NCBI RefSeq assembly: GCF_014199525.1
Contig: NZ_JACHNU010000001.1
Location: 558,001 to 622,000, forward strand
DNA from: Conexibacter arvalis
Lineage (GTDB): Bacteria > Actinomycetota > Thermoleophilia > Solirubrobacterales > Solirubrobacteraceae
Direction of reading: 5' to 3'
Length of the DNA: 64,000 bases
In this document: in pieces, positions 54,682 through 63,052 of the stretch
How the letters are laid out: every line of letters begins with the position of its first letter
Numbering within the stretch: position 1 is the first letter of the stretch
The notes under the pieces: model-generated
Database searches by the model: none
The model's input: only the letters and a program-made list of their open reading frames with translations
What the model was told of the DNA's origin: nothing
Position numbers and translations under genes: made by a program

Positions 54682-55566
54682 TCAGCGCTTCAGGTTCACC
54701 AGGTCCTGCAGCATCTCGTCCGAGGTCGAGATGACGCGGGAGTTGGCCTGGAAGCCGCGCTGCGCAGTGATCATGGTCGTGAACTGGGTCGCGAGGTCGA
54801 CGTTGCTCATCTCGAGCATGCCGGCGATCGTCTGCCCGTTGCCGTTGACGCCGGCGGTCTCGACGGTCGCCGGGCCGGAGGAGGCCGACTCGGTCCACAG
54901 CGAGCCGCCGTTGCGCTGCAGGCCGGCCTCGTTGGCGAAGCGGCCGAGCGCGATGTAGCCGGCGACGACGCGCTGGCCGTTGGTCGGCGAGGCGGCGTCG
55001 CGGTCGACGTAGGAGACGCTGCCGTCCTGGCCGATCGCGGGGTCGGTCGAGCCCGGCGGGATCACGATGTAGGAGTCGGTCGCGTTCGGCGCGTAGGTGA
55101 AGCCGCCGGCGCCGTCGGGCGTCGCGGTCGCGCCGCGGCCGATCACGTAGTGGCCCGCCGACGTGATCAGAAAGCCGTCGCTGTTGGTCGTGAAGTTGCC
55201 GGCGCGGGTCCAGAGGAAGTCGGCCGTCGGGACCGCCGGCGGCGTGCCGTTGGCGACGCGGAACCAGCCGCCGCCCTGGATGTAGACGTCGAGCGGGGAG
55301 CCGGTCGTCATCGGGGCGCCGCCCTGCATCAGGTTGTCGACCGAGCCGAGCTGGACGCCGAGGCCGACCTGCAGCGCGTTGGAGCCGCCGTTGCCCTGGC
55401 CGGGCGCGGCCGCGCCGCGCTGCAGCTGGGCGAGCGAGTCCTGGAAGGTCGTGCGGGCCGACTTGTAGCCGACGGTGTTGACGTTCGCGAGGTCGTTCGC
55501 GGTCACGTCGAGCATCGTCTGGTTGACCTTCAGGCCGCTGATCGCGGAGAACATGCCTCGCATCAT
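54682..55566 (-). CDS. flgE: flagellar hook protein FlgE
   Basis: 294 residues from the ATG at 55566 (AAGGAAG 10 bases before; an ATG at 55563 is also possible). N-terminal rod/hook segment MFSAISGLKVNQTMLDVTANDLANVNTVGYKSARTTFQDSL and C-terminal segment NVDLATQFTTMITAQRGFQANSRVISTSDEMLQDLVNLKR are those of the hook/rod family. It is shorter than many FlgE proteins, nearer FlgG in size. FlgE is chosen because it follows fliK-flgD-(TIGR02530), where FlgE stands in Gram-positive operons. Confidence 0.87.
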   Translation of the reverse strand: MMRGMFSAISGLKVNQTMLDVTANDLANVNTVGYKSARTTFQDSLAQLQRGAAAPGQGNGGSNALQVGLGVQLGSVDNLMQGGAPMTTGSPLDVYIQGGGWFRVANGTPPAVPTADFLWTRAGNFTTNSDGFLITSAGHYVIGRGATATPDGAGGFTYAPNATDSYIVIPPGSTDPAIGQDGSVSYVDRDAASPTNGQRVVAGYIALGRFANEAGLQRNGGSLWTESASSGPATVETAGVNGNGQTIAGMLEMSNVDLATQFTTMITAQRGFQANSRVISTSDEMLQDLVNLKR

Positions 55567-55636
55567 GAGGACATCACTTCCTTTCGCGGCTTCCTCGAGG
55601 AGGGCCGGCCGCAGTGGGGGTGTCGCGCCGGTCGCG

Positions 55637-56041
55637 TCATGCGATGACGGCGCTGTCGATGTTCGTGAACACGTGCTCGCGCATGTGCTCGGGGTCGACC
55701 GCCGTGATGACGGTGCGGTTTCTGACCGAGACGACGAACGCCGTCCCGTCGACGAAGACGACCGACTCGCGCGAGCCCTTGCCGGCCGCGCGCTCGACGC
55801 CGTCGCTGAGCCGTGCGAGCGTCTGCTCGCCCAGCTCGATGCCGCGCCGCTCCAGCCGCTGCAGCGCATGGCGCGAGAACTCGACGCCCTGCGCCTCCTG
55901 GGTGCGGCTGCGCAGGACCTCCTGGAAGGAGGGGCCCTGCACCGGCGCGTCGCGGCGCGGCGCGCCGGCGGGCGGCGCGGGCGCGGCGACCGGGGCGACG
56001 CCCGGCGGGACGAGCGCGGCGTTGGGGACGTTCAGGCTCAC
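55637..56041 (-). CDS. TIGR02530-type flagellar operon protein
   Basis: 134 residues. The core FSRHALQRLERRGIELGEQTLARLSDGVERAAGKGSRESVVFVDGTAFVVSVRNRTVITAVDPEHM matches the small flagellar protein found between flgD and flgE in many operons. The N-terminal about 35 residues are Pro/Ala-rich. Function is not established; a role in hook assembly or capping is inferred from position. It overlaps flgD by 4 bases. Confidence 0.83.
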   Translation of the reverse strand: MSLNVPNAALVPPGVAPVAAPAPPAGAPRRDAPVQGPSFQEVLRSRTQEAQGVEFSRHALQRLERRGIELGEQTLARLSDGVERAAGKGSRESVVFVDGTAFVVSVRNRTVITAVDPEHMREHVFTNIDSAVIA

Positions 56042-56580
56042 ACGCCGCTCGTTCCGCTCGCGCCGACGTCGCCCTCGGCCTCGCCGCCCTCGTCATCGCC
56101 GCCCGGGGGCGGGTCGGTCGGGGGCGGGTCGGTCGGCGGCGGCGGTCCGTCAGGCCCCCAGACGGCGGTGACCGAGACGGGCATCACCTTCGCGCTGTCC
56201 TCTCTGATCGTCAGCTGCGGGCCCTGGTTGGTGAAGGTCACGCTCTCGACGGTCCCGGTGTACGTTCTGAGCTCTCTGCCGTCGAGTCTCAGGTAGGAGA
56301 TCTGCTTGCCGATCAGGGCGATCGCGTTCTGGTCGTACTCGTTGGAGGAGGCCGCGGCCATCGTCTGGCCGAGGTTCGTGATCTGCTCCAGGATCGAGAA
56401 CTGCGTCATCTGCGCCATGTACTGGGCGCCGTCGGTCGGGTTGAGCGGATCCTGGTTCTGCATCTGGCCGATCAGCAGCTTCAGGAAGTCGTCCTTGCCG
56501 AGGATCGACGGGTCCTTCGGTCTCGTCGTGTCGTAGACGGACGGGGCTCTGGTCGACGAGTTGGCGGGATCTACGGGCAT
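56038..56580 (-). CDS. flgD: flagellar hook-capping protein FlgD
   Basis: 180 residues from the ATG at 56580. The conserved N-terminal part reads LGKDDFLKLLIGQMQNQDPLNPTDGAQYMAQMTQFSILEQITNLGQTM; then IALIGKQISYLRLDGRELRTYTGTVESVTF. The Ig-like domain usual in FlgD is missing; a Pro/Gly/Asp-rich tail replaces it, as in short Gram-positive FlgD. It scaffolds hook growth. Confidence 0.92.
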   Translation of the reverse strand: MPVDPANSSTRAPSVYDTTRPKDPSILGKDDFLKLLIGQMQNQDPLNPTDGAQYMAQMTQFSILEQITNLGQTMAAASSNEYDQNAIALIGKQISYLRLDGRELRTYTGTVESVTFTNQGPQLTIREDSAKVMPVSVTAVWGPDGPPPPTDPPPTDPPPGGDDEGGEAEGDVGASGTSGV

Positions 56581-56596
56581 CGGTTCACGTCCTTGT

Positions 56597-57931
56597 TCAC
56601 GCGAGCACGTCGACGAGCGCGCCGTTGGAGAGCTGGAGCGCACCGCGCGGAGCGGCGGGCGCGTCGGTCGCGACCGCGATCACGGTCTCCTCGCCGCTCG
56701 CGGCGCCGCGACCGCCGGAGCCGGAGCGGCCGGCGGCGAAGGCGCCGAAGCCGCGCTGGCCGCCGGCCTGCCCGGCCTGCTCGCCCGAGGCGCCGATGTC
56801 GAGCCGCACGAGCGAGAGGCCCTGCTGCTCGAGCGAGCGGCGCAGGTCGCCGCCCGACTGCTGCAGCAGCTGCGCCGCGGCGGCGCTGTCGGCGACGACG
56901 CGCGCGACGATCCCGTCGGCGGTGTTGCGGAGGTGGACCTCGATCGAGCCGAGCTCGACCGGCGACAGCGAGATGCGGGCGTGGGTGACGCCGCGCTCGG
57001 CGCCGGCGCGCAGCGCCAGCCGCACCGTCTCGACCGCATGGTCGAGCGTGACGGCGCGGCCGTGCGGCGCCGCCGTCCCGGCCGGGGCGGCGGCGTCGGC
57101 GAGCTGGTGGAGCGCCGTCGGCAGCGGCGCGGCGGGCGCGCTCGCCGGCGTGCTCGCCGCGGCGGCGGGCTGGGACGCGGCGGGCGCGGCCGCGCTCGCG
57201 GTCGTCGAGGCCGCGGTCGTCGGCTCGCCGGCGGCCTTCGCCGTCGTCGCCGCCGGATCGGCGGCGTGGCCGGCCGCGGGGCGCTGGGCGCCGCCGCCGG
57301 AGTCGGTGCGGCCGTCGCCGCCGCTCGCCTGACCGTCGCCGGCGGAGGCGCCGGCTCTCGCCTGCGTCTCGCCGCGGGCGGCGCTCGGCAGCTCGATCCG
57401 GCCCTCCGGCGCGGTCTGGGCCTGGTCGGCGGAGGCGGGGAGCGCGGGCGTCTCGACGGCGGTCGCCGGGACGGCGGCGACGCTCGACACAGACGCGGGG
57501 AGGGCCGTCGGCGCGGCCTCGCCGGCGACGGCCGGAGCGACCGGCGCGCCTGCCGGCGCCGCGTTCGACGCGATCGGCGGCGCGGCGGGCGCGGCCTGCG
57601 CGGCAGCAGCCGTCGCGGTCTGCTGCGGCGGCGCGGGCGCGACGCCGTCGAGCAGCGCGGCGAGCGCGGCCGCCAGCGTGGCGGGGTCGCCGGCCCCCGG
57701 CTGCGCCGGGTCGGCGTCGGCGGGCTGCGAACCGGTGCCGGGGCGGCCGGTCGCGCCGCCCGCGCCGTTCGCGCTCTGCTGCTTGGAGAGGCCTTCCGCA
57801 GTGGCGGTCCGGGCCTGCTGGTCGAGCACCGAGGCGAACGGGTCGCGTTCCGACGGTGCGGAGCGGCCCTTAGGCGGCCCCGTGGTCGCCGGCGGCGGCG
57901 CGGCCACCGGCGGCGGACTGGAGATGCTCAT
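56597..57931 (-). CDS. fliK: flagellar hook-length control protein FliK
   Basis: 444 residues. The first about 300 are Ala/Pro/Gln-rich low complexity, as expected for a molecular ruler. The C-terminal Flg_hook domain (about 310-395) has LDHAVETVRLALRAGAERGVTHARISLSPVELGSIEVHLRNTADGIVARVVADSAAAAQLLQQSGGDLRRSLEQQGLSLVRLDI. It tells FlhB to switch substrates. It overlaps the lytic transglycosylase stop by 4 bases. Confidence 0.92.
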   Translation of the reverse strand: MSISSPPPVAAPPPATTGPPKGRSAPSERDPFASVLDQQARTATAEGLSKQQSANGAGGATGRPGTGSQPADADPAQPGAGDPATLAAALAALLDGVAPAPPQQTATAAAAQAAPAAPPIASNAAPAGAPVAPAVAGEAAPTALPASVSSVAAVPATAVETPALPASADQAQTAPEGRIELPSAARGETQARAGASAGDGQASGGDGRTDSGGGAQRPAAGHAADPAATTAKAAGEPTTAASTTASAAAPAASQPAAAASTPASAPAAPLPTALHQLADAAAPAGTAAPHGRAVTLDHAVETVRLALRAGAERGVTHARISLSPVELGSIEVHLRNTADGIVARVVADSAAAAQLLQQSGGDLRRSLEQQGLSLVRLDIGASGEQAGQAGGQRGFGAFAAGRSGSGGRGAASGEETVIAVATDAPAAPRGALQLSNGALVDVLA

Positions 57932-58644
57932 GTGATCGATCCCGATCCGGTCGTGGGAGGGAGCGCGCCGTGGGCCGGCGCGGCCGGTGCGCTGCGGTAC
58001 TGGTCGGCGTAGGCGACGACCTTCTGCACGTACGCCTGCGTCTCGGCGTACGGCGGCACGCCGCCGAATCTTCTGACGGCGCCGGGGCCGGCGTTGTAGG
58101 CCGCGAGCGCCAGCGTGAGGTCGCCGCCGAAGGCGTCGAGCTGCTGGCGCAGGTAGCGCGCGCCGCCGTCGATCGACTGGGCCGGGTCGAGGCGGTCGGT
58201 GACGCCGAGCGAGGCGGCGGTGCCCGGCATCAGCTGCACGAGCCCGGCGGCGCCGGCGCCGCTGGTCGCGGACGGATCGAAGTTCGACTCCGCCCGGATC
58301 AGCCCCTTGAGGACGGCCGGGTCGAGCCCGTATCTCTGCGCCGCGGCGGCGATCAGGCCGTCGAACGGGCTCGGCTCGCCGAGGTTGGCGGTGCCCGCGG
58401 CGGTGACGTTCGAGCCGTAGCCGGCGCCCGGGGCGCCGAGCGCGGCGGAGGCGACCTGCTGGCCGACGCCGGCGGCGGTGAGGGCGGAGGCGAAGCTGGC
58501 GCCGCCGTGCTGCGCGGGCGCGGCCGGCGCTACCTGCTCGGCGCCGGTGGCGCGCGCGACGAGCGCCTGCAGCTCGGCGATCCGCGCGATCGCCGACTGC
58601 GCGCCGACGGCGCCGGGGGCGGCGACCGCGTCGACGGCGCTCAC
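57928..58644 (-). CDS. flagellar-locus lytic transglycosylase (SLT domain)
   Basis: 238 residues from a GTG at 58644 (GTGA overlap with fliJ). No signal peptide. An N-terminal about 60 residues (SAIARIAELQALV, GGASFASALTAAG) are like the start of the CHAP hydrolase at 33006. The SLT domain (about 95-215) has the catalytic Glu119 in LIRAESNFDPSATSGAGAAGLVQLMPGTA and TLALAAYNAGPGAVRRFGGVPPYAETQAYVQKV. It cuts glycan strands for rod passage; export by the flagellar path is inferred. Confidence 0.92.
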   Translation of the reverse strand: MSAVDAVAAPGAVGAQSAIARIAELQALVARATGAEQVAPAAPAQHGGASFASALTAAGVGQQVASAALGAPGAGYGSNVTAAGTANLGEPSPFDGLIAAAAQRYGLDPAVLKGLIRAESNFDPSATSGAGAAGLVQLMPGTAASLGVTDRLDPAQSIDGGARYLRQQLDAFGGDLTLALAAYNAGPGAVRRFGGVPPYAETQAYVQKVVAYADQYRSAPAAPAHGALPPTTGSGSIT

Positions 58645-59087
58645 GGCGCTCTCCGGCGGTGGAGGGTGAGGGCGATCTCGTCCATCGCGGCGCCCTCGAC
58701 GCGGGCGAGCTCGCGGACGTGGTCGATCCGCTGTCTCTCCTTCAGGCGCTCGAGCGCCTGGCGGTCGCGGGCGGCGACGACGAGCGCGGCGCGGCGCTGC
58801 TCGACCTCGGCCTCGTGGCGGACGAGGTCCTGCTGCCCGGCGACGCGGTCGCGCTCGACCCGCTCGAGGTACTGCTGGCGGGCGATCAGGTCGATCGCGC
58901 TGGTCGGCGCGGCGGCGAGGCTGCGCTGCTGCTCGCGCGCGGCGTCGAGCGTCTGCGCCGTCCTGCGCAGGCGCTCCTCGCAGTCGGTCCGGCGCGAGAG
59001 CGCGCCGGCGAGCTCTTCCTTGGCGAGGTCCTCGCCGCGCTCGCGCAGTGCGCGCACGCGCTCGAGGCGGAACTGGAAGGCAGTCAC
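58641..59087 (-). CDS. fliJ: FliJ-type export chaperone/coiled-coil protein
   Basis: 148 residues from a GTG at 59087. Two long helices predicted throughout: AFQFRLERVRALRERGEDLAKEELAGAL and ARQQYLERVERDRVAGQQDLVRHEAEVEQRRAALVVAARDRQALERLKERQ. The FRLERVxxLRE start and coiled-coil layout are those of FliJ, which turns inside the FliI ring. It begins a transcript; fliI is 670 bases away with a remnant vapBC between. Confidence 0.87.
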   Translation of the reverse strand: MTAFQFRLERVRALRERGEDLAKEELAGALSRRTDCEERLRRTAQTLDAAREQQRSLAAAPTSAIDLIARQQYLERVERDRVAGQQDLVRHEAEVEQRRAALVVAARDRQALERLKERQRIDHVRELARVEGAAMDEIALTLHRRRAP

Positions 59088-59290
59088 GACCCGGTGATCG
59101 ACCCGACCCGCCCAACATTCACCCCCTGGACGGATGTTCGACTCACCTGCCTCGCCACAGATGGAGCCATGCCTACGCAACATCGTTGCGGCGCGCCTCC
59201 CACACGTGCATTCCATCTCGGCAGGCTGGGCCCATGACCGCCCTCGCACCCCCAACCCAGCCGGCCGATGTAGCGCCTACGCTCCTTCAC
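59088..59290. other. 203-base gap between fliJ and the remnant antitoxin (divergent)
   Basis: No ORF or RNA was seen. It should hold the promoter of the fliJ-to-flgE unit and of the old vapBC. There is no T(A/C)AA-N15-GCCGAT match facing fliJ. The only palindrome is the 59176-59190 repeat. Confidence 0.5.
59176..59190. promoter_or_regulatory. small palindrome in the fliJ/vapB gap
   Basis: CGCAAC-atc-GTTGCG is a perfect 6-base inverted repeat. The half-site GTTGC also forms the ends of the marR inverted repeat at 11593-11648. Likely a remnant VapBC operator or an unrelated regulator site. Confidence 0.3.
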
Positions 59291-59568
59291 ATGACGCGAC
59301 AAAGAGGACCGCTCAGACAGGAGGTCGGCGTGCGCGAACTTCACGACCAGCTCAGCCGCTACGTTCAGCACGTCGCAGACGGCGCCGAGGTCACCGTGAC
59401 GATGCGCGGCACCCCGGTCGCCCGACTCGTCCCGGTCGACCCGCCGACCCGCTCGCAGAGCTGCGCGCCCGCGGCCTCGTCCGCGAGCCGACGACGACGC
59501 GACGGTCGCTGCCGAGACGGATCAGAGCGCGCGGCTCCATCTCCGAGCTTGTGGAGGAGCAGCGCTGA
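59291..59568 (+). pseudogene. remnant antitoxin gene (Phd/YefM-type VapB), frameshifted
   Basis: The first part from the ATG at 59291 reads VGVRELHDQLSRYVQHVADGAEVTVTMRGTPVARLVPVDPP, a good Phd-type DNA-binding half. In the same frame the rest is nonsense. Shifted by one frame near 59440-59450, the text DPLAELRARGLVREP then RRIRARGSISELVEEQR continues to the TGA at 59566-59568, the toxin-binding tail. So the gene is complete apart from a frame break. Confidence 0.82.
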
Positions 59569-59723
59569 ACGCCTACTTCGACACCTCCGCGCTCGTCAAG
59601 CTCCTGTTCGAGGAGGAGGGCTCGGACGTCGGCAGCGCGGGCGACCGGCTCGTCGTCGTCACCTGGGACCGACGGCTGGCCGACGCGGCCGTCGCCTGCG
59701 GCTGCGCGGTCGTGCCGCGCTGA
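59565..59723 (+). pseudogene. remnant VapC (PIN) toxin gene, centre deleted
   Basis: Frame begins at CTG 59565, overlapping the antitoxin stop as a CTGA where ATGA would be expected. NAYFDTSALVKLLFEEEGSD is the start of a PIN toxin (acidic YFDTSA site), and VVVTWDRRLADAAVACGCAVVPR is a PIN end. Between them the usual about 80 residues with the other acidic residues are absent. The join is in frame, so this is a deletion. Only about 52 of about 135 codons remain. It sits on the opposite strand to the flagellar genes. Confidence 0.85.
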
Positions 59724-59756
59724 CGGCGGCGGCCGGCTCGGACGCGGTCGGTGCCC

Positions 59757-61235
59757 TCAGGCGAGGTTGGGCATCGCCGGTATCGCCGGGTTGCCGCCGC
59801 CCTGGGGCGGGGCCGCGGCGGGCGGCGGGGGCGCGGCGGGGGCCGCGGCCGGCTCGGGGCCGACGCCGGTGTGCTCGCCGACGCGGGCGGCGATGTCGAG
59901 CAGCAGCTGGTCGGCCTCGGCCGCCGTCGTCAGCTCCTCGACGCCCTGGCGCAGGAAGCGGTCGATCTGCGGTCGCAGCGCGATCGCGGCGTCGACGGTC
60001 GGATCGGTGCCGGACTGGTAGGCGCCGATCGCGATCAGATCTTCCTTCTCCTTGTAGGCCGCCATCAGCTGGCGGACGGCCTGGCCGGCGGCGCGCACCT
60101 CGGGCGAGACGACCTCGCCGACGAGGCGCGAGACCGACTGCAGCACGTCGATCGCCGGGTAGTGCGAGGCGTGCGCCAGCTCGCGCGTCAGCACGATGTG
60201 GCCGTCGAGGATCGAGCGGACCGCGTCGGCGATCGGCTCGTTCATGTCGTCGCCGTCGACGAGCACGGTGTAGAGGCCGGTGATCGAGCCGACCCTGGCG
60301 GTGCCGGAGCGCTCCAGCAGGCGCGGCAGCTGGGCGAAGACGCTCGGCGTGTAGCCGCGCGTCGCCGGCGGCTCGCCGATCGCCAGGCCGACCTCGCGCT
60401 GCGCCATCGCGAAGCGCGTGACCGAGTCCATCATCAGCATCACGTTCCTGCCCTGGTCGCGGAAGTGCTCCGCGATCGCGGTCGCCGTGAACGCGGCCTT
60501 GATGCGCACGAGCGCCGGCTGGTCGGAGGTCGCGACGATCACGACCGAGTGGGCGAGCGCGTCGCCGAGGTCGCGCTCGACGAACTCCTTCACCTCGCGG
60601 CCGCGCTCGCCGACCAGCGCGATCACGTTGACGTCGGCCGTCGTCGAGCGGGCGATCATGCCCAGCAGCGACGACTTGCCGACGCCGGAGCCGGCGAAGA
60701 TGCCGAGCCGCTGCCCGCGCCCGCAGGGGACGAGCGCGTCGAGCGCGCGCACGCCGAGGTCGACGCGCTGCTGGATCCGCGGCCGCTCGAGCGGGTCGGG
60801 CGGCGAGGCGATCGTCGAGCGGGGCCTGCCGCCGGTCGCGCGCGGCATCCCGTCGATCGGCTTGCCGAGCCCGTCGATCACGCGCCCGAGCAGGTCCTCG
60901 CCGACGCGGATGCGGAAGGGGGTGCCGGTCGCGCGCGCGGTCGTCGCCGGCCCGATGCCGTGCATCTCGCCGAGCGGCATCAGCAGCGTGCGGGCGCCGC
61001 GGAAGCCGACGACCTCGGCCGGCACCGGCGGATGGCCGCGGTCGCCGTTGACCATGCAGATCTCGCCGACCTCGGCCTGCAGCCCGGTCGCCTCGACGAC
61101 CAGCCCGATCAGGTCGCTGACGCGGCCGTGGCGGCGCGCCAGATCGCTCGCCCGCAGCACGTTGCCGACATGTCTGAGCGTGTCGCCGATCTCGGAGACG
61201 ACGACGGCGTCGGGCGCCTGCTCCTCCGGGGTCAC
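59757..61235 (-). CDS. fliI: flagellum-specific ATPase FliI
   Basis: 492 residues from the GTG at 61235, chosen because AAGGAG is 8 bases upstream; a GTG at 61256 is the longer option. The ATPase core has Walker A GIFAGSGVGKSSLLGM (about 178-193), ALVGERGREVKEFVERDL, Walker B NVMLMMDSVTRFAMAQREVG, and the conserved GEPPATRGYTPSVFAQLPRLLERSG. A Pro/Ala tail ends the protein. It drives unfolding and delivery of export cargo. It lies between fliH and the vapBC remnant. Confidence 0.96.
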   Translation of the reverse strand: MTPEEQAPDAVVVSEIGDTLRHVGNVLRASDLARRHGRVSDLIGLVVEATGLQAEVGEICMVNGDRGHPPVPAEVVGFRGARTLLMPLGEMHGIGPATTARATGTPFRIRVGEDLLGRVIDGLGKPIDGMPRATGGRPRSTIASPPDPLERPRIQQRVDLGVRALDALVPCGRGQRLGIFAGSGVGKSSLLGMIARSTTADVNVIALVGERGREVKEFVERDLGDALAHSVVIVATSDQPALVRIKAAFTATAIAEHFRDQGRNVMLMMDSVTRFAMAQREVGLAIGEPPATRGYTPSVFAQLPRLLERSGTARVGSITGLYTVLVDGDDMNEPIADAVRSILDGHIVLTRELAHASHYPAIDVLQSVSRLVGEVVSPEVRAAGQAVRQLMAAYKEKEDLIAIGAYQSGTDPTVDAAIALRPQIDRFLRQGVEELTTAAEADQLLLDIAARVGEHTGVGPEPAAAPAAPPPPAAAPPQGGGNPAIPAMPNLA

Positions 61236-61350
61236 GCGAGCGCTCCTTCGTGCCACCTCGCCGGAAGAGCGAGCCGCCAGATCGCGGAAGGACGAGCCCC
61301 AAGGCGAGTTCTTCCAATGGAATGCAAGGCCTCCGGCCGCGGCATTCCAC
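61236..61350. repeat. candidate dispersed intergenic repeat, copy 2, with an inverted repeat
   Basis: On the minus strand this gap reads CTCGCCTtggGGCTCGTCC, then GGCGGCTCGCTCTTCC, like the 2642-2733 gap. TGGAATGC (61318-61325) pairs with GCATTCCA (61342-61349) over a 16-base loop. It splits fliH from fliI, which are usually adjacent. A mobile or REP-like element is possible. Confidence 0.45.
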
Positions 61351-61974
61351 TCATTCCCCCAACTCCAGCTCCACCAGCTCGCGCGCGCGCATCAGCTGGG
61401 TCGCGACGGTCGCGTCGATCTGGCCCTCCTCGGTGCGCACGAGCGCGCCGCCGGGCGCGATCCGCCGCTCCGCCTGGACCTCGCAGTGCTCGATACCGCC
61501 GAGCCCGGTCACGAACGAGTCGGTCGCTTCGCGCACCGTCTCGAGGTCGTCGGGGTTGACGAGGATCGTCACGCGGCGCCGCTCGGCGAGGCGGCGCAGC
61601 GCGCCGCGCACGACGTCGACGATCCGCTCCGACTCGACCGCGAGCGCGCCGGCGACGATCTTCTCGGCCAGCTGCAGCGCCAGCTCGATCGCGTCGCGCT
61701 CGACCTTCGCGGCGGTCTCCTCGCGCACCTGCTCGACGCCGGCGACGGCCGCCTGCAGCGCGGCGACGGCGGCATCCAGCCCCGGCTGCGCCGCGGCGAG
61801 CGCGGCGGCCTGGCCGGCCGCGAAGCCCTCGGCGCGCGCCTGCTCGCGGATCTGCTCGGCCTCGGCGCGCGCGGCCTCCAGCGGATCCTCGACCTCTCTC
61901 AGCGCGACCGGTCTCGGCGGCTCGAGCTGCTCGAAGGCGTAGAGCGTGACCGGGTCCGCGGCGGCGTCAGACAA
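61351..61974 (-). CDS. fliH: FliH-type export stator protein
   Basis: 207 residues, TTG start overlapping the fliG stop by 8 bases; no better ATG/GTG exists close by. Helical N-terminal half (PLEAARAEAEQIREQARAEGFAAGQAAAL) has the EGFAAGxxxA pattern of FliH. C-terminal half ALQLAEKIVAGALAVESERIVDVVRGALRRL is the conserved core. It holds FliI at the export gate. Confidence 0.9.
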   Translation of the reverse strand: MSDAAADPVTLYAFEQLEPPRPVALREVEDPLEAARAEAEQIREQARAEGFAAGQAAALAAAQPGLDAAVAALQAAVAGVEQVREETAAKVERDAIELALQLAEKIVAGALAVESERIVDVVRGALRRLAERRRVTILVNPDDLETVREATDSFVTGLGGIEHCEVQAERRIAPGGALVRTEEGQIDATVATQLMRARELVELELGE

Positions 61975-63046
61975 TGGTGTCGCTCCCGCCGCGGCCGATC
62001 ACGAGCGCGCCCGCGTCCTCGAGCCGGCGCACGATCGCGACGATCCGGCCCTGGGCCTCCTCGACGACGCGCTTGCGCTGCGGCGGCTGGTACTCCATCT
62101 CCTCGCGCAGCAGCGTCGCGCCGCGCTCGGACATGTTGCCAAGGATCCGCTCTCTGACCTCGTCGTCGACGCCGCGGAGCGCCAGCGCCAGGTCTCTCTG
62201 GTCGGCCTCGCGCAGCACGAGCTGGATCGAGCGGTCGTCGAGCTTGGCGATGTCCTCGAAGACGAACAGCAGCCGCCGCACCTCCTCGCCGAGCTCGGCG
62301 TCGCGCTCGGTGAGCGTGTCGAGCACGTTGCGCTCGGTCGGGCGGTCGGTGTAGTTGAGGATCTCGGCGAGCGACTTGACGCCGCCGGAGGAGCTGTACT
62401 CCTGCTGGACGACCGAGGCGAGCTTCTGCCGCATCACGCCCTCGATCTCCTTGACGACGTCCGGCGGCGTCTCGCTCATGCGCGCGATCCGCAGCGCGAT
62501 GTCGGCCTGCTCCTCCTCGGGCAGGTGGGCGAGCACCTGCGCGGCGAGCGTCGTGTGGAGGTTGGCGATCACGAGCGCGATCGTCTGCGGCGCCTCGGCG
62601 CGCAGGAAGGTGACGATGTGCTCGGGCGGCGTGCGGCGCAGGAACTCGAACGGCCGCATCTCGATCACGGTCGAGAGCCGGCCGATGATCTCGGCGGCGC
62701 GCTCGGGCCCGAGCGCCCGCTCCAGCACCTCGCGCGCGTAGTCGACGCCGCCGGCGGCGAGCGAGTCGTAGGCCTGGACGGTCGCGACCAGCTCCTCGAA
62801 GACGAAGCCGACCGCCTCGTGGTCGATCTGCGTGAGCTTCGCCATCTCCAGCGAGAGGGTCTCGATCTCCTCGTCGCGCAGGTGCTTGAAGATCTCGGCG
62901 GCCTTCTCGGGCCCGAGCGCGACCAGCAGCACGGCCGCCTTGTGCCGGCCTCTCAGCCGCACCGGCGTTCTCTGCGGCAGGCGACGCGGCGCCGGCATCA
63001 CGCCGGTCGGATCCTCGGCGCCTGCGGCTGGGAGTTGGATCGCCAT
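61967..63046 (-). CDS. fliG: motor switch protein FliG
   Basis: 359 residues. N domain: HKAAVLLVALGPEKAAEIFKHLRDEEIETLSLEMAKL. Middle: EAPQTIALVIANLHTTLAAQVLAHLPEEEQADIALRIARM, the EHPQ-like element being EAPQ. C domain: LFVFEDIAKLDDRSIQLVLREADQRDLALALRGVDDEVRERILGNMSERGATLLREEMEY with torque-helix charges D/R/E. It binds FliF, FliM and MotA. Confidence 0.97.
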   Translation of the reverse strand: MAIQLPAAGAEDPTGVMPAPRRLPQRTPVRLRGRHKAAVLLVALGPEKAAEIFKHLRDEEIETLSLEMAKLTQIDHEAVGFVFEELVATVQAYDSLAAGGVDYAREVLERALGPERAAEIIGRLSTVIEMRPFEFLRRTPPEHIVTFLRAEAPQTIALVIANLHTTLAAQVLAHLPEEEQADIALRIARMSETPPDVVKEIEGVMRQKLASVVQQEYSSSGGVKSLAEILNYTDRPTERNVLDTLTERDAELGEEVRRLLFVFEDIAKLDDRSIQLVLREADQRDLALALRGVDDEVRERILGNMSERGATLLREEMEYQPPQRKRVVEEAQGRIVAIVRRLEDAGALVIGRGGSDTIV

Positions 63047-63052
63047 GCTGCG

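Noticed and set aside
54682-55566. Calling this gene flgG instead of flgE
   Set aside because: Its length is near FlgG, but position after fliK-flgD-TIGR02530 and before flbD-motA is that of FlgE, and no second hook-like gene is nearby.
59261-59271. GCCGATGT on the plus strand before the remnant antitoxin, as a sigma-28 promoter
   Set aside because: No TAAA or TCAA at 15 bases upstream, and the gene it would serve is a remnant.
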